The notes under the pieces are model-generated. The model worked only from the letters and a program-made list of their open reading frames with translations. It did no database searches and was not told the origin of the DNA. The position numbers and the translations under genes were made by a program. This document shows positions 54,647 to 63,690 of a stretch of 64,000 nt of DNA, piece after piece; within the stretch, counting starts at the first letter, position 1, and every line of letters starts with the position of its first letter. This DNA comes from Sphingopyxis terrae subsp. terrae NBRC 15098 (GTDB taxonomy: Bacteria > Pseudomonadota > Alphaproteobacteria > Sphingomonadales > Sphingomonadaceae): the NCBI RefSeq assembly GCF_001598815.1, contig NZ_BCZQ01000021.1, forward strand, positions 43,709 to 107,708, given 5' to 3'.

Positions 54647-55861
54647 ATGGGCAAGATCAAGGTAGTCAACCCGGTCGTCGAACTCGACGGCGACGAAATG
54701 ACGCGGATCATCTGGCAGTGGATTCGCGAACGGCTGATCCTGCCCTATCTCGACGTCGACCTGCATTATTACGACCTCGGCATCGAGGAGCGCGACCGCA
54801 CCGACGACAAGATCACCGTCGAAGCCGCCAATGCGATCAAGAAATATGGCGTCGGCGTGAAGTGCGCGACGATCACCCCCGACGAAGCGCGCGTCGAGGA
54901 ATTCGGCCTCAAGAAGATGTGGAAGTCGCCCAACGGCACGATCCGCAACATCCTGGGCGGCGTCGTGTTCCGCGAACCGATCGTCATCAAGAATGTCCCG
55001 CGCCTCGTCCCCGGCTGGACCGACCCCATCGTCGTCGGCCGTCACGCCTTCGGCGACCAGTATCGCGCCACCGACTATCGCGTCCCCGGCCCCGGCAAGC
55101 TGCGCCTGGTGTTCGAAGGCGAGGACGGCACGATCATCGACGAGGAAGTGTTCCAGTTCCCCTCGTCCGGCGTCGCGATGGCGATGTACAATCTCGACGA
55201 TTCGATCCGCGATTTCGCGCGCGCCAGCATGAATTATGGCCTCGCGCGCGGCTGGCCCGTCTATCTGTCGACCAAGAACACGATCCTGAAGGCCTATGAC
55301 GGCCGCTTCAAGGATCTGTTCGAGGAAGTCTATCAGAACGAATTCAAGGCCAAATTCGAAGCAGCCGGCATCATTTACGAGCATCGCCTGATTGACGACA
55401 TGGTCGCCTCGGCCCTCAAATGGTCGGGCAAGTTCGTCTGGGCCTGCAAGAATTACGACGGCGACGTCCAGTCGGACACGGTGGCACAGGGCTTCGGCTC
55501 GCTCGGCCTGATGACCAGCGTGCTGATGACGCCCGACGGCCAGACCGTGGAATCCGAAGCCGCGCACGGCACCGTCACCCGCCACTACCGCATGCACCAG
55601 CAGGGCAAGGCGACCTCGACGAACCCGATCGCGTCGATCTTTGCCTGGACCGGCGGGCTCAAGCATCGCGGCAAGCTCGACGGCACGCCCGAGGTGACGA
55701 AGTTTGCCGAAGACCTTGAGCGTGTGTGCATCGAAACCGTCGAAAGCGGCAAGATGACCAAGGATCTCGCCCTGCTGATCGGTCCCGATCAGAACTGGCT
55801 GACCACCGAGGGCTTCTTCGAAGCGATCGTCGAAAATCTCGAAAAGAAGATGGGCGCCTGA
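54647..55861 (+). CDS. icd: NADP-dependent isocitrate dehydrogenase
   Basis: This TCA-cycle enzyme oxidises isocitrate to 2-oxoglutarate and CO2. The 404-residue protein is of the eukaryote-like (type II) homodimeric class: [57 protein letters not shown], and [19 protein letters not shown] with the metal-binding Asp residues. AAGGAAAAGG precedes the ATG at 54647. It stands alone between psd (divergent) and the antiporter gene. Confidence 0.97.
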   Translation: MGKIKVVNPVVELDGDEMTRIIWQWIRERLILPYLDVDLHYYDLGIEERDRTDDKITVEAANAIKKYGVGVKCATITPDEARVEEFGLKKMWKSPNGTIRNILGGVVFREPIVIKNVPRLVPGWTDPIVVGRHAFGDQYRATDYRVPGPGKLRLVFEGEDGTIIDEEVFQFPSSGVAMAMYNLDDSIRDFARASMNYGLARGWPVYLSTKNTILKAYDGRFKDLFEEVYQNEFKAKFEAAGIIYEHRLIDDMVASALKWSGKFVWACKNYDGDVQSDTVAQGFGSLGLMTSVLMTPDGQTVESEAAHGTVTRHYRMHQQGKATSTNPIASIFAWTGGLKHRGKLDGTPEVTKFAEDLERVCIETVESGKMTKDLALLIGPDQNWLTTEGFFEAIVENLEKKMGA

Positions 55862-55939
55862 GCCAGCGGGCTTAAACAACCGAAAAGGTTGGGATAGGCA
55901 TCTAGCCAATCGGGGCCGGCCTGCATAAGGTCGGCCCTT

Positions 55940-57715
55940 ATGGTAAGTGAACAGGACACATCGGCTATCGGCAACGCGCTGGTGGTGCTGGGGGCGGCGG
56001 GAATCGTCATCCCGGCCTTTGCGCGCTTTCGCATCTCGCCGGTGATCGGGTTCATTCTCGTCGGGCTGCTCGTCGGGCCATCGGGGCTCGGCGCGCTCGC
56101 CGCCGATTATCCATGGCTGCGGCACATCACCATCGCGTCAAGCGAAGACATCGCGCTGTTCGGCGAATTCGGCATCATCCTGTTGCTCTTTTCGATCGGG
56201 CTCGAACTGTCGTTCCGACGCCTGTGGCAGCTGCGCAAGCTGGTCTTCGGCATCGGGGCCGCCGAACTGTTGCTCGGCGGCGCGATACTCGGCACGGCGC
56301 TGTTCCTGCTAGGCGATCATTCGACCGCCGCGGCCTATGGCCTCGGCATCGCCCTCGCCCTCTCATCGACGGCGCTGGTGCTGCCGATCGCGGGCACCAA
56401 ATCGGCCGTCGGCCGCGCTTCCTTTGCGATGTTGCTGTTCGAGGATCTGGCGATCGTCCCGATCATCTTCGTTCTCGGCGCGCTGTCCCCCATCGCGGCG
56501 AGCGACAATACCGAGCTTATGCTGACGACGCTGTGGCAAGGCGCGCTGGTCGTGGCGATCCTCGCGGTCGCGGGCTGGTTCCTGCTGCCGCGCATCTTTG
56601 CGCAGGCCGCGCGCGCCAAGGATCCCGAGCTGTTTCTGGCGGCGAGCCTGCTGGTCGTGATCGTCGCGGCGCTGGCGACCGCCGCGGTCGGCCTGTCGCC
56701 GATCGTCGGCGCGCTGCTGGCCGGCCTGATGATCGCCGAGACCGAATATCATGGCGAGGTCGAAGCGATCACGGCGCCGTTCAAAGGCCTCGCGCTCGGC
56801 GTGTTCCTGATCAGCGTCGGCATGGGGCTCAACCTCAAGACGATCGCGGCGCAATGGCCCGAGCTGATCGCCGCCGTGGTCGGCGTGGTCCTGATCAAAT
56901 CGATCGTGACCGCGGCGCTGCTGCGCTTTTCGGGCGCCGCGCGGCGCGGCACGGCGGCCGAGGTCGGATTGCTGATGGCCAGCCCGTCGGAAACGACGCT
57001 GATCGTCCTTGCAACGGCGCTGCAGGCGCAGCTCATAAGCCGCACCACCGCCGAATTCTGGCAGCTCGTCACGGCAATCGGCCTGACGATCACGCCGCTC
57101 CTCGCCCGCGTGGGCCACGATGTCGCGCGCCGGATCGAGATGCGCAGCGGCGACGCGCAGGAAGAAGAAACGCCCGAAGGCCGCACCGTCGTCGTCGGCT
57201 TCGGCCGCGTCGGGCGCACCGTCGCCGAATTGCTGCGCGAACATCAGCGACGCTATGTCGCGGTCGACGCCGATATCGACACCGTCGCGGCTGCGAGGCG
57301 CGACGGATTTTCGGTCCGCTTCGCCGATGTGGCGCGCCCGGGCAGCCTCGACCGGATGGGGATCGAAAATGCCGACGCGATCGTGCTGACGATGGACGAT
57401 CCGGTGCAGCAATTGCGCATGACGCGCCAGCTTCGCCAAAAATATCCCGAGCTGCCGATCATCAGCCGCGCGCGCGACGCCGATCATGCCGCGGCGCTCT
57501 ATCGGGCCGGCGCCACCGACGCGGTGCCCGAAACGCTCGAAAGCTCGCTGCAACTCGCCGAAGCGGTGCTGGTCGATCTGGGGGTTGCGATGGGCCCCGT
57601 CATCGCCTCGATCCACGATGTCCGGGCGCGCATGCGCCACGACATCATGACCAAGGGCGAGCTCGCCGACGAACCGCGCATCCGCAAGCTGCGCCGCCCC
57701 GATGGCAGCGTCTGA
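55940..57715 (+). CDS. CPA2-type cation/proton antiporter with TrkA-N domain (KefB-like)
   Basis: The 591-residue protein has about twelve helices with CPA2 motifs (GFILVGLLVGPSGLG, LLLFSIGLELSF, LLFEDLAIVPIIF with the acidic ion site, SPIVGALLAGLMIAE). A cytoplasmic RCK/TrkA-N domain follows at about 410-540 (VVVGFGRVGRTVAELL), which senses NAD(H) or glutathione adducts in relatives. It resembles KefB/KefC potassium-efflux systems. The transported ion is not proved. Its stop abuts the stop of the convergent peptidase gene. Confidence 0.9.
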   Translation: MVSEQDTSAIGNALVVLGAAGIVIPAFARFRISPVIGFILVGLLVGPSGLGALAADYPWLRHITIASSEDIALFGEFGIILLLFSIGLELSFRRLWQLRKLVFGIGAAELLLGGAILGTALFLLGDHSTAAAYGLGIALALSSTALVLPIAGTKSAVGRASFAMLLFEDLAIVPIIFVLGALSPIAASDNTELMLTTLWQGALVVAILAVAGWFLLPRIFAQAARAKDPELFLAASLLVVIVAALATAAVGLSPIVGALLAGLMIAETEYHGEVEAITAPFKGLALGVFLISVGMGLNLKTIAAQWPELIAAVVGVVLIKSIVTAALLRFSGAARRGTAAEVGLLMASPSETTLIVLATALQAQLISRTTAEFWQLVTAIGLTITPLLARVGHDVARRIEMRSGDAQEEETPEGRTVVVGFGRVGRTVAELLREHQRRYVAVDADIDTVAAARRDGFSVRFADVARPGSLDRMGIENADAIVLTMDDPVQQLRMTRQLRQKYPELPIISRARDADHAAALYRAGATDAVPETLESSLQLAEAVLVDLGVAMGPVIASIHDVRARMRHDIMTKGELADEPRIRKLRRPDGSV

Positions 57716-60658
57716 CTATTTCCCGCCGCCGATGGCTCCGGCATCGAGCGCCGCCGCCTGCGCCAGCGTCATTCCCTTCGGCAACACCGCCAGCGACCAT
57801 TTCCGTCCCGGCACCAGATATTGCCGCGCCAGACGCTGGATGTCGGCGGCGCTGATATTGGTCACATCATCCTCGATCGCCATCGCCGCCTTGATATAGC
57901 GCGGATCGCGCGTCGCCCCCTCGAGCAGATACATCCAGTAGAGATTGCCGGTCGTCGCGCGCGCGACCTGTTCGCGGATCGGCCCGGCGTTGCGCGCGAG
58001 TTCATCGGCGCTGACCGGCCGCGCGACGAGATCGGCGGCAATGTCGTCGGCGATGCTGTAGAGCCGGTTCACATCCTTTGGTGCCAGCAGACTGCCGACG
58101 AGCAGATAACCGCCGCTTTTTTCGAAACCCGTCGGCCAATGGCTGTCGACAACCGGGCCATAGCTTGCGCCCTGTTCAGCGCGCAGCCGGTCGAACAGGC
58201 GATCGTTGAAGATCGCAGCGAGCACATCCATCGCCCGCGCGTCGCGCATATTATCGATCCCGCCGCTCGTCGGCCAGGCGATCATCGCCGCCGCCTGCCC
58301 CTTGTCGCCGGTGTGATAGGCGACGAACGGCTTTGCATTATGCTGCGCGAAGGCAACGCTCTGTCCGCCCGGCGGTGCGAGCGGCTGGCGCGGCGCAAGC
58401 GCTCCGAAGCTTTCGGCAAGCAACTGCTTGTAATCGACCGATTCGAGATCACCGAAAATCTGGACCTCGATCGGGCCGCTCTTCAGGCGCGGTTCCCAGA
58501 AAGCGCGAAAGGCGGCGGGAGTCAGCCCTTCGATCGCGGCGCGCGACGGCGGCGCCCAGCGCGTGTCGCCGCCTGCCAACCACCCGCGCAGATTGCGGTC
58601 GAGCACCGCGTTGGGCGTCGCGTCATTGAGGTCGAAACCGGTCAGCAGGCCAACGCGCAGCCGCTCGATCGGCGAGGCATCCCAGCGCGGCGCCGCGAGC
58701 TTCGTCGCCATGAGGCGCAGCTGATCGCGCAGATCGGCGGGGTTGCTCTCTGCGGTCATTTCAAAGGCGTCGTCGTCGATGTCGAAGCCCATCTGGATCT
58801 GGCGCCCGTTGGTTGCCTGATCGAGCTCGTTCTGGCCCCAGGGACCGACACCGCTTGCCATCAACGCATAATCGCCGGTCCACAGCAGATTGGGCGCGTT
58901 CCCCGCGACGCTGCGATTGCCGCTGCCGAAGCGGACGTTGACGCGCACCTTGCCGGGTTCGACCTTGTTGTCGGCAACCAGCGCTGTCACGCCATTGGCG
59001 AATTCGAGACGCTGGACGCGCAGCCCGGGGAGCGGCGTTTCGGATGCGATCGTGCCGGGCTGCCCCAGCGCGGGAAGCTGGCTGAAATCGACCTTCGCCG
59101 CCGCGACGCGATCGTCGCGCGCGGTGACGGGCGCGGCAAGCGCAGCGAGCAACGCCTTGTCGCCGCCTTCGATCGGCGTCGGCGTCGTCAGCACGAGCCG
59201 CGTGACGGGCGCCGCGAAAATCGCCCGGCTGATGTCGAGCATCACCTGCGGCGTCGCCGACGCGCGGATCGCGGCGAACATATCGACCTGCCCCTTGGGG
59301 CTCGTCACCGTCTCGCCGATATCCACCGCGCGCACCATGTCATCGGCGAGGCGCGACCCCGGCTCGTTGGGCGCATTTTCCAGTTCCTTGCGCAGGAAAG
59401 CCTCGATCTCGTTCGCTTCGCGGTCGATATCGGCCTGCGACGGCGGCGTCTGGACGGCATCGGCGATAACCCCGCGCACGTCGGCGAGCGCGGCCTTCCA
59501 GTCGCCGAGCGGGACGATTTCGGCCGAGGTGACATCGGCGCTGCGGCTGACATAATCCTGGCTGACGGTGGCCACGAGGTAGCTGCCGCCGCTGCGCGCG
59601 CGATTTTCCAGCCGGCGATTGACGAGCGCCTGCGCGAGATATTCGAGGTAGAGGCGCCGGGTGTTTTCGACGGTATCGACGCGCTTTTTCCACGGCCGGA
59701 TCATTGCGAGCGTCAGCGCGAGCGGCTGGTTCGCCTCGACGATTTCCTTCGCGACCGGTTGCGACGGATCGGGCTTGCCGAAATCGGGCTGCGCCGGATT
59801 CGCACCCGCTTCTTTCCAGTCGCCGAAATATTTGCCGATCAGCGCGGCGAACTGTGCGGGATCGCCATCGCCGACCATCACGACAACGGCGCGGTCGGGG
59901 CGATACCAGCGATCGTGAAACGCCTGAACGCTGTTGGCGTTAGCCGCACCGAGCGCCGCAGTGGTTCCGATCGGCGAGCGTTCGCCGAGCAACTGTCCTG
60001 CGAACAGATGCGCGCTCGTCGCATCGGCGATGCGCTTTTGCGGCCCGTCCTGTTCGCGCAGTTCGGACAGCACGACGCCGCGCTCGGCCGTCACCGCGGC
60101 ATCGGTGATCCGCGGTTCGCGCACCATGCCCGACAGCAATTTCATGCTTTCGTCGAGCGTCGTCGATGTCACGCTGGGCAAGTCGAGTTGATAGACGGTC
60201 TGCGTCGGCGTCGTTTGCGCGTTCGAATCGCTGCCGAAGGTGACACCGAAACGCTGCCAGATGCGCTTCGTCTCACCATCGGGAATATGCAGCGAGCCGC
60301 GGAAGGTGAGATGTTCGAGCAGATGCGCAAAGCCGCGTTCGCTGTCCGTTTCGAACATCGACCCGACATCCATCCGCACCCGGATCGACACCTGTCCCGG
60401 CGGCACGCCGTTGTTGCGAACGGCGTAGCGCAAGCCATTGGGCAGCACCCCGAAGCGCCAGCCCTCATCGCGCGGAATATCGCTGCCTTCATAGAGCCAG
60501 TCGCTTGCTTGCCCCGCGAGCGTCGATGCTGCCGCCGGTGCCGGCGTCGTTTGCGCCGAAGCGAGCGGCGCGATCAGCAGCGCCAGCGCGCTGGCGCAGG
60601 CGGGAAGCAGGAAAAGGGAGAGCGATCGACGCGCAGTCGACGGGGGAGAGACGGACAT
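57716..60658 (-). CDS. Exported M16-family zinc metallopeptidase (two-half)
   Basis: The 980-residue precursor has a signal peptide (cleaved near LASAQ). The N-terminal half carries the inverted zinc motif HLLEH at residues 112-116 and a downstream Glu in TAERGVVLSELREQ. The C-terminal half (from about residue 550) is a second M16 repeat without the zinc motif, as in pitrilysin-like single-chain enzymes. It probably degrades peptides in the periplasm. Length and layout fit the bacterial insulinase family. Confidence 0.9.
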   Translation of the reverse strand: MSVSPPSTARRSLSLFLLPACASALALLIAPLASAQTTPAPAAASTLAGQASDWLYEGSDIPRDEGWRFGVLPNGLRYAVRNNGVPPGQVSIRVRMDVGSMFETDSERGFAHLLEHLTFRGSLHIPDGETKRIWQRFGVTFGSDSNAQTTPTQTVYQLDLPSVTSTTLDESMKLLSGMVREPRITDAAVTAERGVVLSELREQDGPQKRIADATSAHLFAGQLLGERSPIGTTAALGAANANSVQAFHDRWYRPDRAVVVMVGDGDPAQFAALIGKYFGDWKEAGANPAQPDFGKPDPSQPVAKEIVEANQPLALTLAMIRPWKKRVDTVENTRRLYLEYLAQALVNRRLENRARSGGSYLVATVSQDYVSRSADVTSAEIVPLGDWKAALADVRGVIADAVQTPPSQADIDREANEIEAFLRKELENAPNEPGSRLADDMVRAVDIGETVTSPKGQVDMFAAIRASATPQVMLDISRAIFAAPVTRLVLTTPTPIEGGDKALLAALAAPVTARDDRVAAAKVDFSQLPALGQPGTIASETPLPGLRVQRLEFANGVTALVADNKVEPGKVRVNVRFGSGNRSVAGNAPNLLWTGDYALMASGVGPWGQNELDQATNGRQIQMGFDIDDDAFEMTAESNPADLRDQLRLMATKLAAPRWDASPIERLRVGLLTGFDLNDATPNAVLDRNLRGWLAGGDTRWAPPSRAAIEGLTPAAFRAFWEPRLKSGPIEVQIFGDLESVDYKQLLAESFGALAPRQPLAPPGGQSVAFAQHNAKPFVAYHTGDKGQAAAMIAWPTSGGIDNMRDARAMDVLAAIFNDRLFDRLRAEQGASYGPVVDSHWPTGFEKSGGYLLVGSLLAPKDVNRLYSIADDIAADLVARPVSADELARNAGPIREQVARATTGNLYWMYLLEGATRDPRYIKAAMAIEDDVTNISAADIQRLARQYLVPGRKWSLAVLPKGMTLAQAAALDAGAIGGGK

Positions 60659-60743
60659 TGCGGCTATTTATCGCTTTCGAACCTTGCTGGCCACTGAACT
60701 GTCACAGCTTGTCCTTCGCGAAGGAGGCGCCTAGCCAGAACCG

Positions 60744-61604
60744 ATGCAACGCCCACCGCACGCCCCGGTTGCCGCCATCGTTCAAATGACGAGCGGAATC
60801 GATCCCGACGCCAATCTGCGAGTGATCGACCGCGCGCTGGCCGCGGCGGCCGCCGAAGGCGCCGCGATGGCCTTTTTCCCGGAGATGTCGCTGCTGCTCG
60901 ACCGCGACCGGCAAAGATCGGCTGCGCATATCCGGCGCGAGGCCGACAGCCCGTGGCCCGCGGCGCTCGCGGACATGGCGCGGCGCCACCATATCTGGCT
61001 CCACAGCGGATCGATGCCCCTGCTCGCCGACGACGGCGGCCGCCGCGTCAACCGCAGCCATGTTATCGACGACAAGGGCGAGATTCGCGCGCGCTACGAC
61101 AAGATCCACATGTTCGACGTGACCCTGCCGACGGGCGAGAACTGGACCGAGTCGGCCGCCTATGCGGGGGGCGAAACAATCGTCCTCGTCGATACGCCGC
61201 TCGGCCGGCTGGGACTTTCGATCTGTTATGATCTGCGTTTTCCCGAACTCTATCGCGCACTGGTCGACGGTGGCGCCGAACTGATCGCGATCCCGGCCGC
61301 CTTTACCGTGCCGACCGGCGAGGCGCATTGGCACCCGCTGCTCCGCGCCCGGGCAATCGAAACCGCCTGCCACGTCCTTGCTGCGGCGCAAGCGGGAACG
61401 CACGCCGACGGGCGCGCGACCTTTGGCCACAGCCTCGCCGTCGATCCCTGGGGGACGGTGTTGATGGACGTGGACGCGCAACAATCCAGTGGCGCGGCGA
61501 GCTATGATATCGGCTTCGTGGCGATCGACGCCGAGGTGCAGAACCGGGCTCGCGCGGCCATCCCCCTCGCCCGATCGCGCGCGGTGCGGAATATAGAGCT
61601 TTAG
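60744..61604 (+). CDS. Nitrilase-superfamily amidohydrolase (NIT2-like)
   Basis: The 286-residue protein has the catalytic Glu-Lys-Cys triad: Glu47 in FFPEMS, Lys120 in YDKIHMFDV and Cys161 in SICYDLRFPELY. These fit the omega-amidase/NIT2 and deaminated-glutathione amidase (NIT1) branch, enzymes that repair or recycle metabolites. Exact substrate is open. It is divergent from the M16 gene with an 85-base gap that contains a CCTTCGCGAAGG palindrome. Confidence 0.88.
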   Translation: MQRPPHAPVAAIVQMTSGIDPDANLRVIDRALAAAAAEGAAMAFFPEMSLLLDRDRQRSAAHIRREADSPWPAALADMARRHHIWLHSGSMPLLADDGGRRVNRSHVIDDKGEIRARYDKIHMFDVTLPTGENWTESAAYAGGETIVLVDTPLGRLGLSICYDLRFPELYRALVDGGAELIAIPAAFTVPTGEAHWHPLLRARAIETACHVLAAAQAGTHADGRATFGHSLAVDPWGTVLMDVDAQQSSGAASYDIGFVAIDAEVQNRARAAIPLARSRAVRNIEL

Positions 61605-61676
61605 GCGGGGGGCCTTAAGTCAGGTGCTGCCATCATGCAGCATCGCAGCATGTAGAATCGGCGCATGCAGAATCAC

Positions 61677-61707
61677 AAAGGGCCCCGAGCAAAGCCCGGA
61701 GCCCTTT
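61677..61707 (-). terminator. Rho-independent terminator for the small secreted protein gene
   Basis: A 14-bp stem pairs 61677-61690 with 61694-61707 around a 3-base loop, with two G/T wobbles. On the minus strand it ends CCCTTTGTG, a short T-run. It follows the 76-residue protein gene by 25 bases and could also stop transcripts from the convergent nitrilase gene. Confidence 0.75.
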
Positions 61708-61731
61708 GGTATCGGTTTGACCCGGAGCCTG

Positions 61732-61962
61732 TTACGGGCTGGTCGGGCTGTCTTCGTTGTTATCCGAAGCGATGATGATACCGCCGATGATAGCCGCGAG
61801 AGCGACAACAGCGATGATCCAGCCGCTGCCTTCCAGCTTGCTTTCACCGTTGAGTTCCGAATTGGCGCGAGCCGAGTCGAACGACTGAGCCGACGCGGCG
61901 ATCGGCGCCGCCAGCATCGAGGTCGCCGCGAGGGAGATCGCAGCCTTCTTAAGCAGGTTCAT
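61732..61962 (-). CDS. Small exported protein with C-terminal membrane helix, unknown function
   Basis: The 76-residue precursor has a signal peptide (MNLLKKAAISLAATSMLAAPIAASA), a polar stretch QSFDSARANSELNGES, then a hydrophobic helix WIIAVVALAAIIGGIII and an acidic end SDNNEDSPTSP. I cannot name a family. GGAG precedes the ATG at 61962. A terminator follows, and three palindromes lie upstream, so it looks like a separately regulated single gene. Confidence 0.75.
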   Translation of the reverse strand: MNLLKKAAISLAATSMLAAPIAASAQSFDSARANSELNGESKLEGSGWIIAVVALAAIIGGIIIASDNNEDSPTSP

Positions 61963-62059
61963 CTTATTCTCCGTCCACTGGATATATCGTCTCGATCCAC
62001 ACCGCGAAATGGCTTTCCCGCCATGGACCTGCCCGATCGGTTTAAGCGTAATTGCCATC

Positions 62060-62130
62060 GATTGCAATCATCAATTCCCTATTTCGGTACTAGTTAGCAA
62101 ATTGCTAAATATTGCAAAAGTTGCGCAACT
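62060..62130 (-). promoter_or_regulatory. AT-rich palindrome cluster upstream of the small exported protein gene
   Basis: Three dyads occur within 71 bases: GATTGCAATC (62060-62069), TTAGCAA-A-TTGCTAA (62094-62108) and AGTTGCGCAACT (62119-62130). All contain TTGC/GCAA half-sites. They lie 98-168 bases upstream of the ATG at 61962, in a stretch far AT-richer than its surroundings. A regulator binding TTGC-type dyads is plausible but unidentified. Confidence 0.5.
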
Positions 62131-62140
62131 GGTCGCGATT

Positions 62141-62932
62141 CTAACCCCGCCTGACTTGCTCGAACGCTTCGCTGGTCACGGGGTAGCCCAAATGACCCGG
62201 AATGCACAGATGCGGGGTGCCGTCCCGCTCCTCTATCCACGGCGTTACCAGTTCGACCGGATAATTTTCCGCGTGGCGCGCGAAGCCCGCAAAATCGTCG
62301 GCCTGCGCGATTCGTTCGAGGTTGCGGCGGGTGGGGAAGATAACCGACACATCGCCGCGATCGGCGAGCGTCAGCGTATCACGGGCGCTCGACCAGAAAA
62401 TATGGCTATGCTCGGCTTCCTCGACCGTCAGTTCATGCCCGTGCGGCGGCGCCGCAACGGCATAGAAGCGCGTGTCGAAGGTTCGCGCTTCCTTGAAATT
62501 GGGGCACCAGCGCGCAAAGGGCACCAGCCCGCCGAGTTGGATCGGCGCCCCATGCGCAGCCAATATGTCCGACAGCAACGTGCCGCCCAGAAGCGCGCGG
62601 CGAACATCGGCAAGGTCGGGTTCGGCAAGGTCGGGGAGACCGACGCCAAGCCCCGTTTCCTCAAGCGTTTCGCGCAGCGCCGCGACCCGCGCCGCGCCTT
62701 CGGCCGGATCCTCGCCAAAGCCGTAACGCTCGGCGACCAGATGATCGTCGGGATCGACCCGGCCGCCGGGAAAAACCACCGCCCCCGCCGCGAATGCCAT
62801 GTTGCTCGCGCGTTTGACCATCAATATCTCGTCGGGACCATCGTTGCCGGAAGGCCGCATGATGACGAGCGTGGCGGCCGGGATAGCCCCGTCGGGCAGC
62901 TTGGGCGATTGCGGTGGCGCGGGATCGGTCAT
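62141..62932 (-). CDS. NUDIX hydrolase
   Basis: The 263-residue protein has a NUDIX domain: GGRVDPDDH, then AALRETLEETGLGV with the RExxEExG core of the Nudix box. Between them is an insertion of about 20 residues, and the long C-terminal part (CPNFKEARTFDTRFY onward) resembles the NUDT19/CoA-pyrophosphatase-like group. The substrate is not certain. ATG 62932 was chosen because it avoids the divergent gene's promoter. Confidence 0.85.
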   Translation of the reverse strand: MTDPAPPQSPKLPDGAIPAATLVIMRPSGNDGPDEILMVKRASNMAFAAGAVVFPGGRVDPDDHLVAERYGFGEDPAEGAARVAALRETLEETGLGVGLPDLAEPDLADVRRALLGGTLLSDILAAHGAPIQLGGLVPFARWCPNFKEARTFDTRFYAVAAPPHGHELTVEEAEHSHIFWSSARDTLTLADRGDVSVIFPTRRNLERIAQADDFAGFARHAENYPVELVTPWIEERDGTPHLCIPGHLGYPVTSEAFEQVRRG

Positions 62933-63057
62933 GGAAATTCGATAACTAGGCTTTGCGCGCTTGTCATCTGCCATTGCCGCCAGCGACGACGGCCCCATTG
63001 CCGCGGCATTCAAGAGGGTGCAAGATGCCGTATCTTGGCGCGGCCGGAGGCAAGGCA

Positions 63058-63687
63058 ATGGGATTGGCCGAAATATTGGGGGTCGCGGGCAGCATCAGCC
63101 TGTTGTCGGGCTGGCGTCTCTACCTCACGATCCTGGCGACCGGCGTCGCGATGCATTTCGGCTGGCTGCCGCTGCCCGAACATTTGCAGGCGCTGCAGAT
63201 ATTGGCGAACCCCTGGGTCATGGGCGTCGCCGCGATCGGTACGATCGCCGAGTTTCTGGCCGACAAGATCGCGTGGGTCGACAGCATCTGGGACAGCGTC
63301 CACAGTATTGTCCGCCCGCTCGGCGGCGCGTTGCTGGCGCTCGCGCTCGTCGACAGCGCCGATCCGGCGTGGCAGGTGATCGCTTTCATCCTCGGCGGCG
63401 GCGGCGCGCTCATCAGTCACAGCGCCAAGGCAACGACCCGCGCGGTCGTCAACATCAGCCCCGAACCCTATAGCAATGCCGCGGTATCAACCGGCGAAGA
63501 CGTCGCGACGACGGGACTTCTCGCGCTGGTAATCGCCTTTCCCGCGGTCGCCATCGTCATCGCCCTATTGCTGCTGATCGCCGCTGTCCTCGTCATCATT
63601 GCGCTGCGAAAATTGCTCCGCAGCGTCAGAGGCGGGCTCAAACGCGCGCTCGGCGACCCGGCAGACGCCCCGCCGCCCATCGTCTGA
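63058..63687 (+). CDS. DUF4126-like integral membrane protein
   Basis: The 209-residue protein begins MGLAEILGVAGSISLLSGWR and has about five membrane helices with short polar loops (SHSAKATTRAVVNISPEPYSN). These match my memory of the DUF4126 family, whose function is unknown. GGAGG lies seven bases before the ATG at 63058. An in-frame ATG at 63025 is also preceded by AGAGG, so the start is not certain. Confidence 0.75.
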   Translation: MGLAEILGVAGSISLLSGWRLYLTILATGVAMHFGWLPLPEHLQALQILANPWVMGVAAIGTIAEFLADKIAWVDSIWDSVHSIVRPLGGALLALALVDSADPAWQVIAFILGGGGALISHSAKATTRAVVNISPEPYSNAAVSTGEDVATTGLLALVIAFPAVAIVIALLLLIAAVLVIIALRKLLRSVRGGLKRALGDPADAPPPIV

Positions 63688-63690
63688 TCG

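Noticed and set aside
55862..55939. CAACC-GAAAA-GGTTG stem after icd as a terminator
   Set aside because: The stem is only 5 bp and no T-run follows, so it is too weak to call.
54410..56125. 571-residue open frame on the minus strand
   Set aside because: It is antisense to icd and composed of shadow-type Asp/Arg/His-rich sequence.
57821..60697. 958-residue open frame on the plus strand
   Set aside because: It is antisense to the M16 peptidase gene, which has clear zinc motifs and a signal peptide. The antisense product has no recognisable domain.
61635..61676. Imperfect tandem repeat (GCATGTAGAATC / GCATGCAGAATC)
   Set aside because: Only two short copies, with no larger pattern. Too small to call a repeat array or CRISPR.
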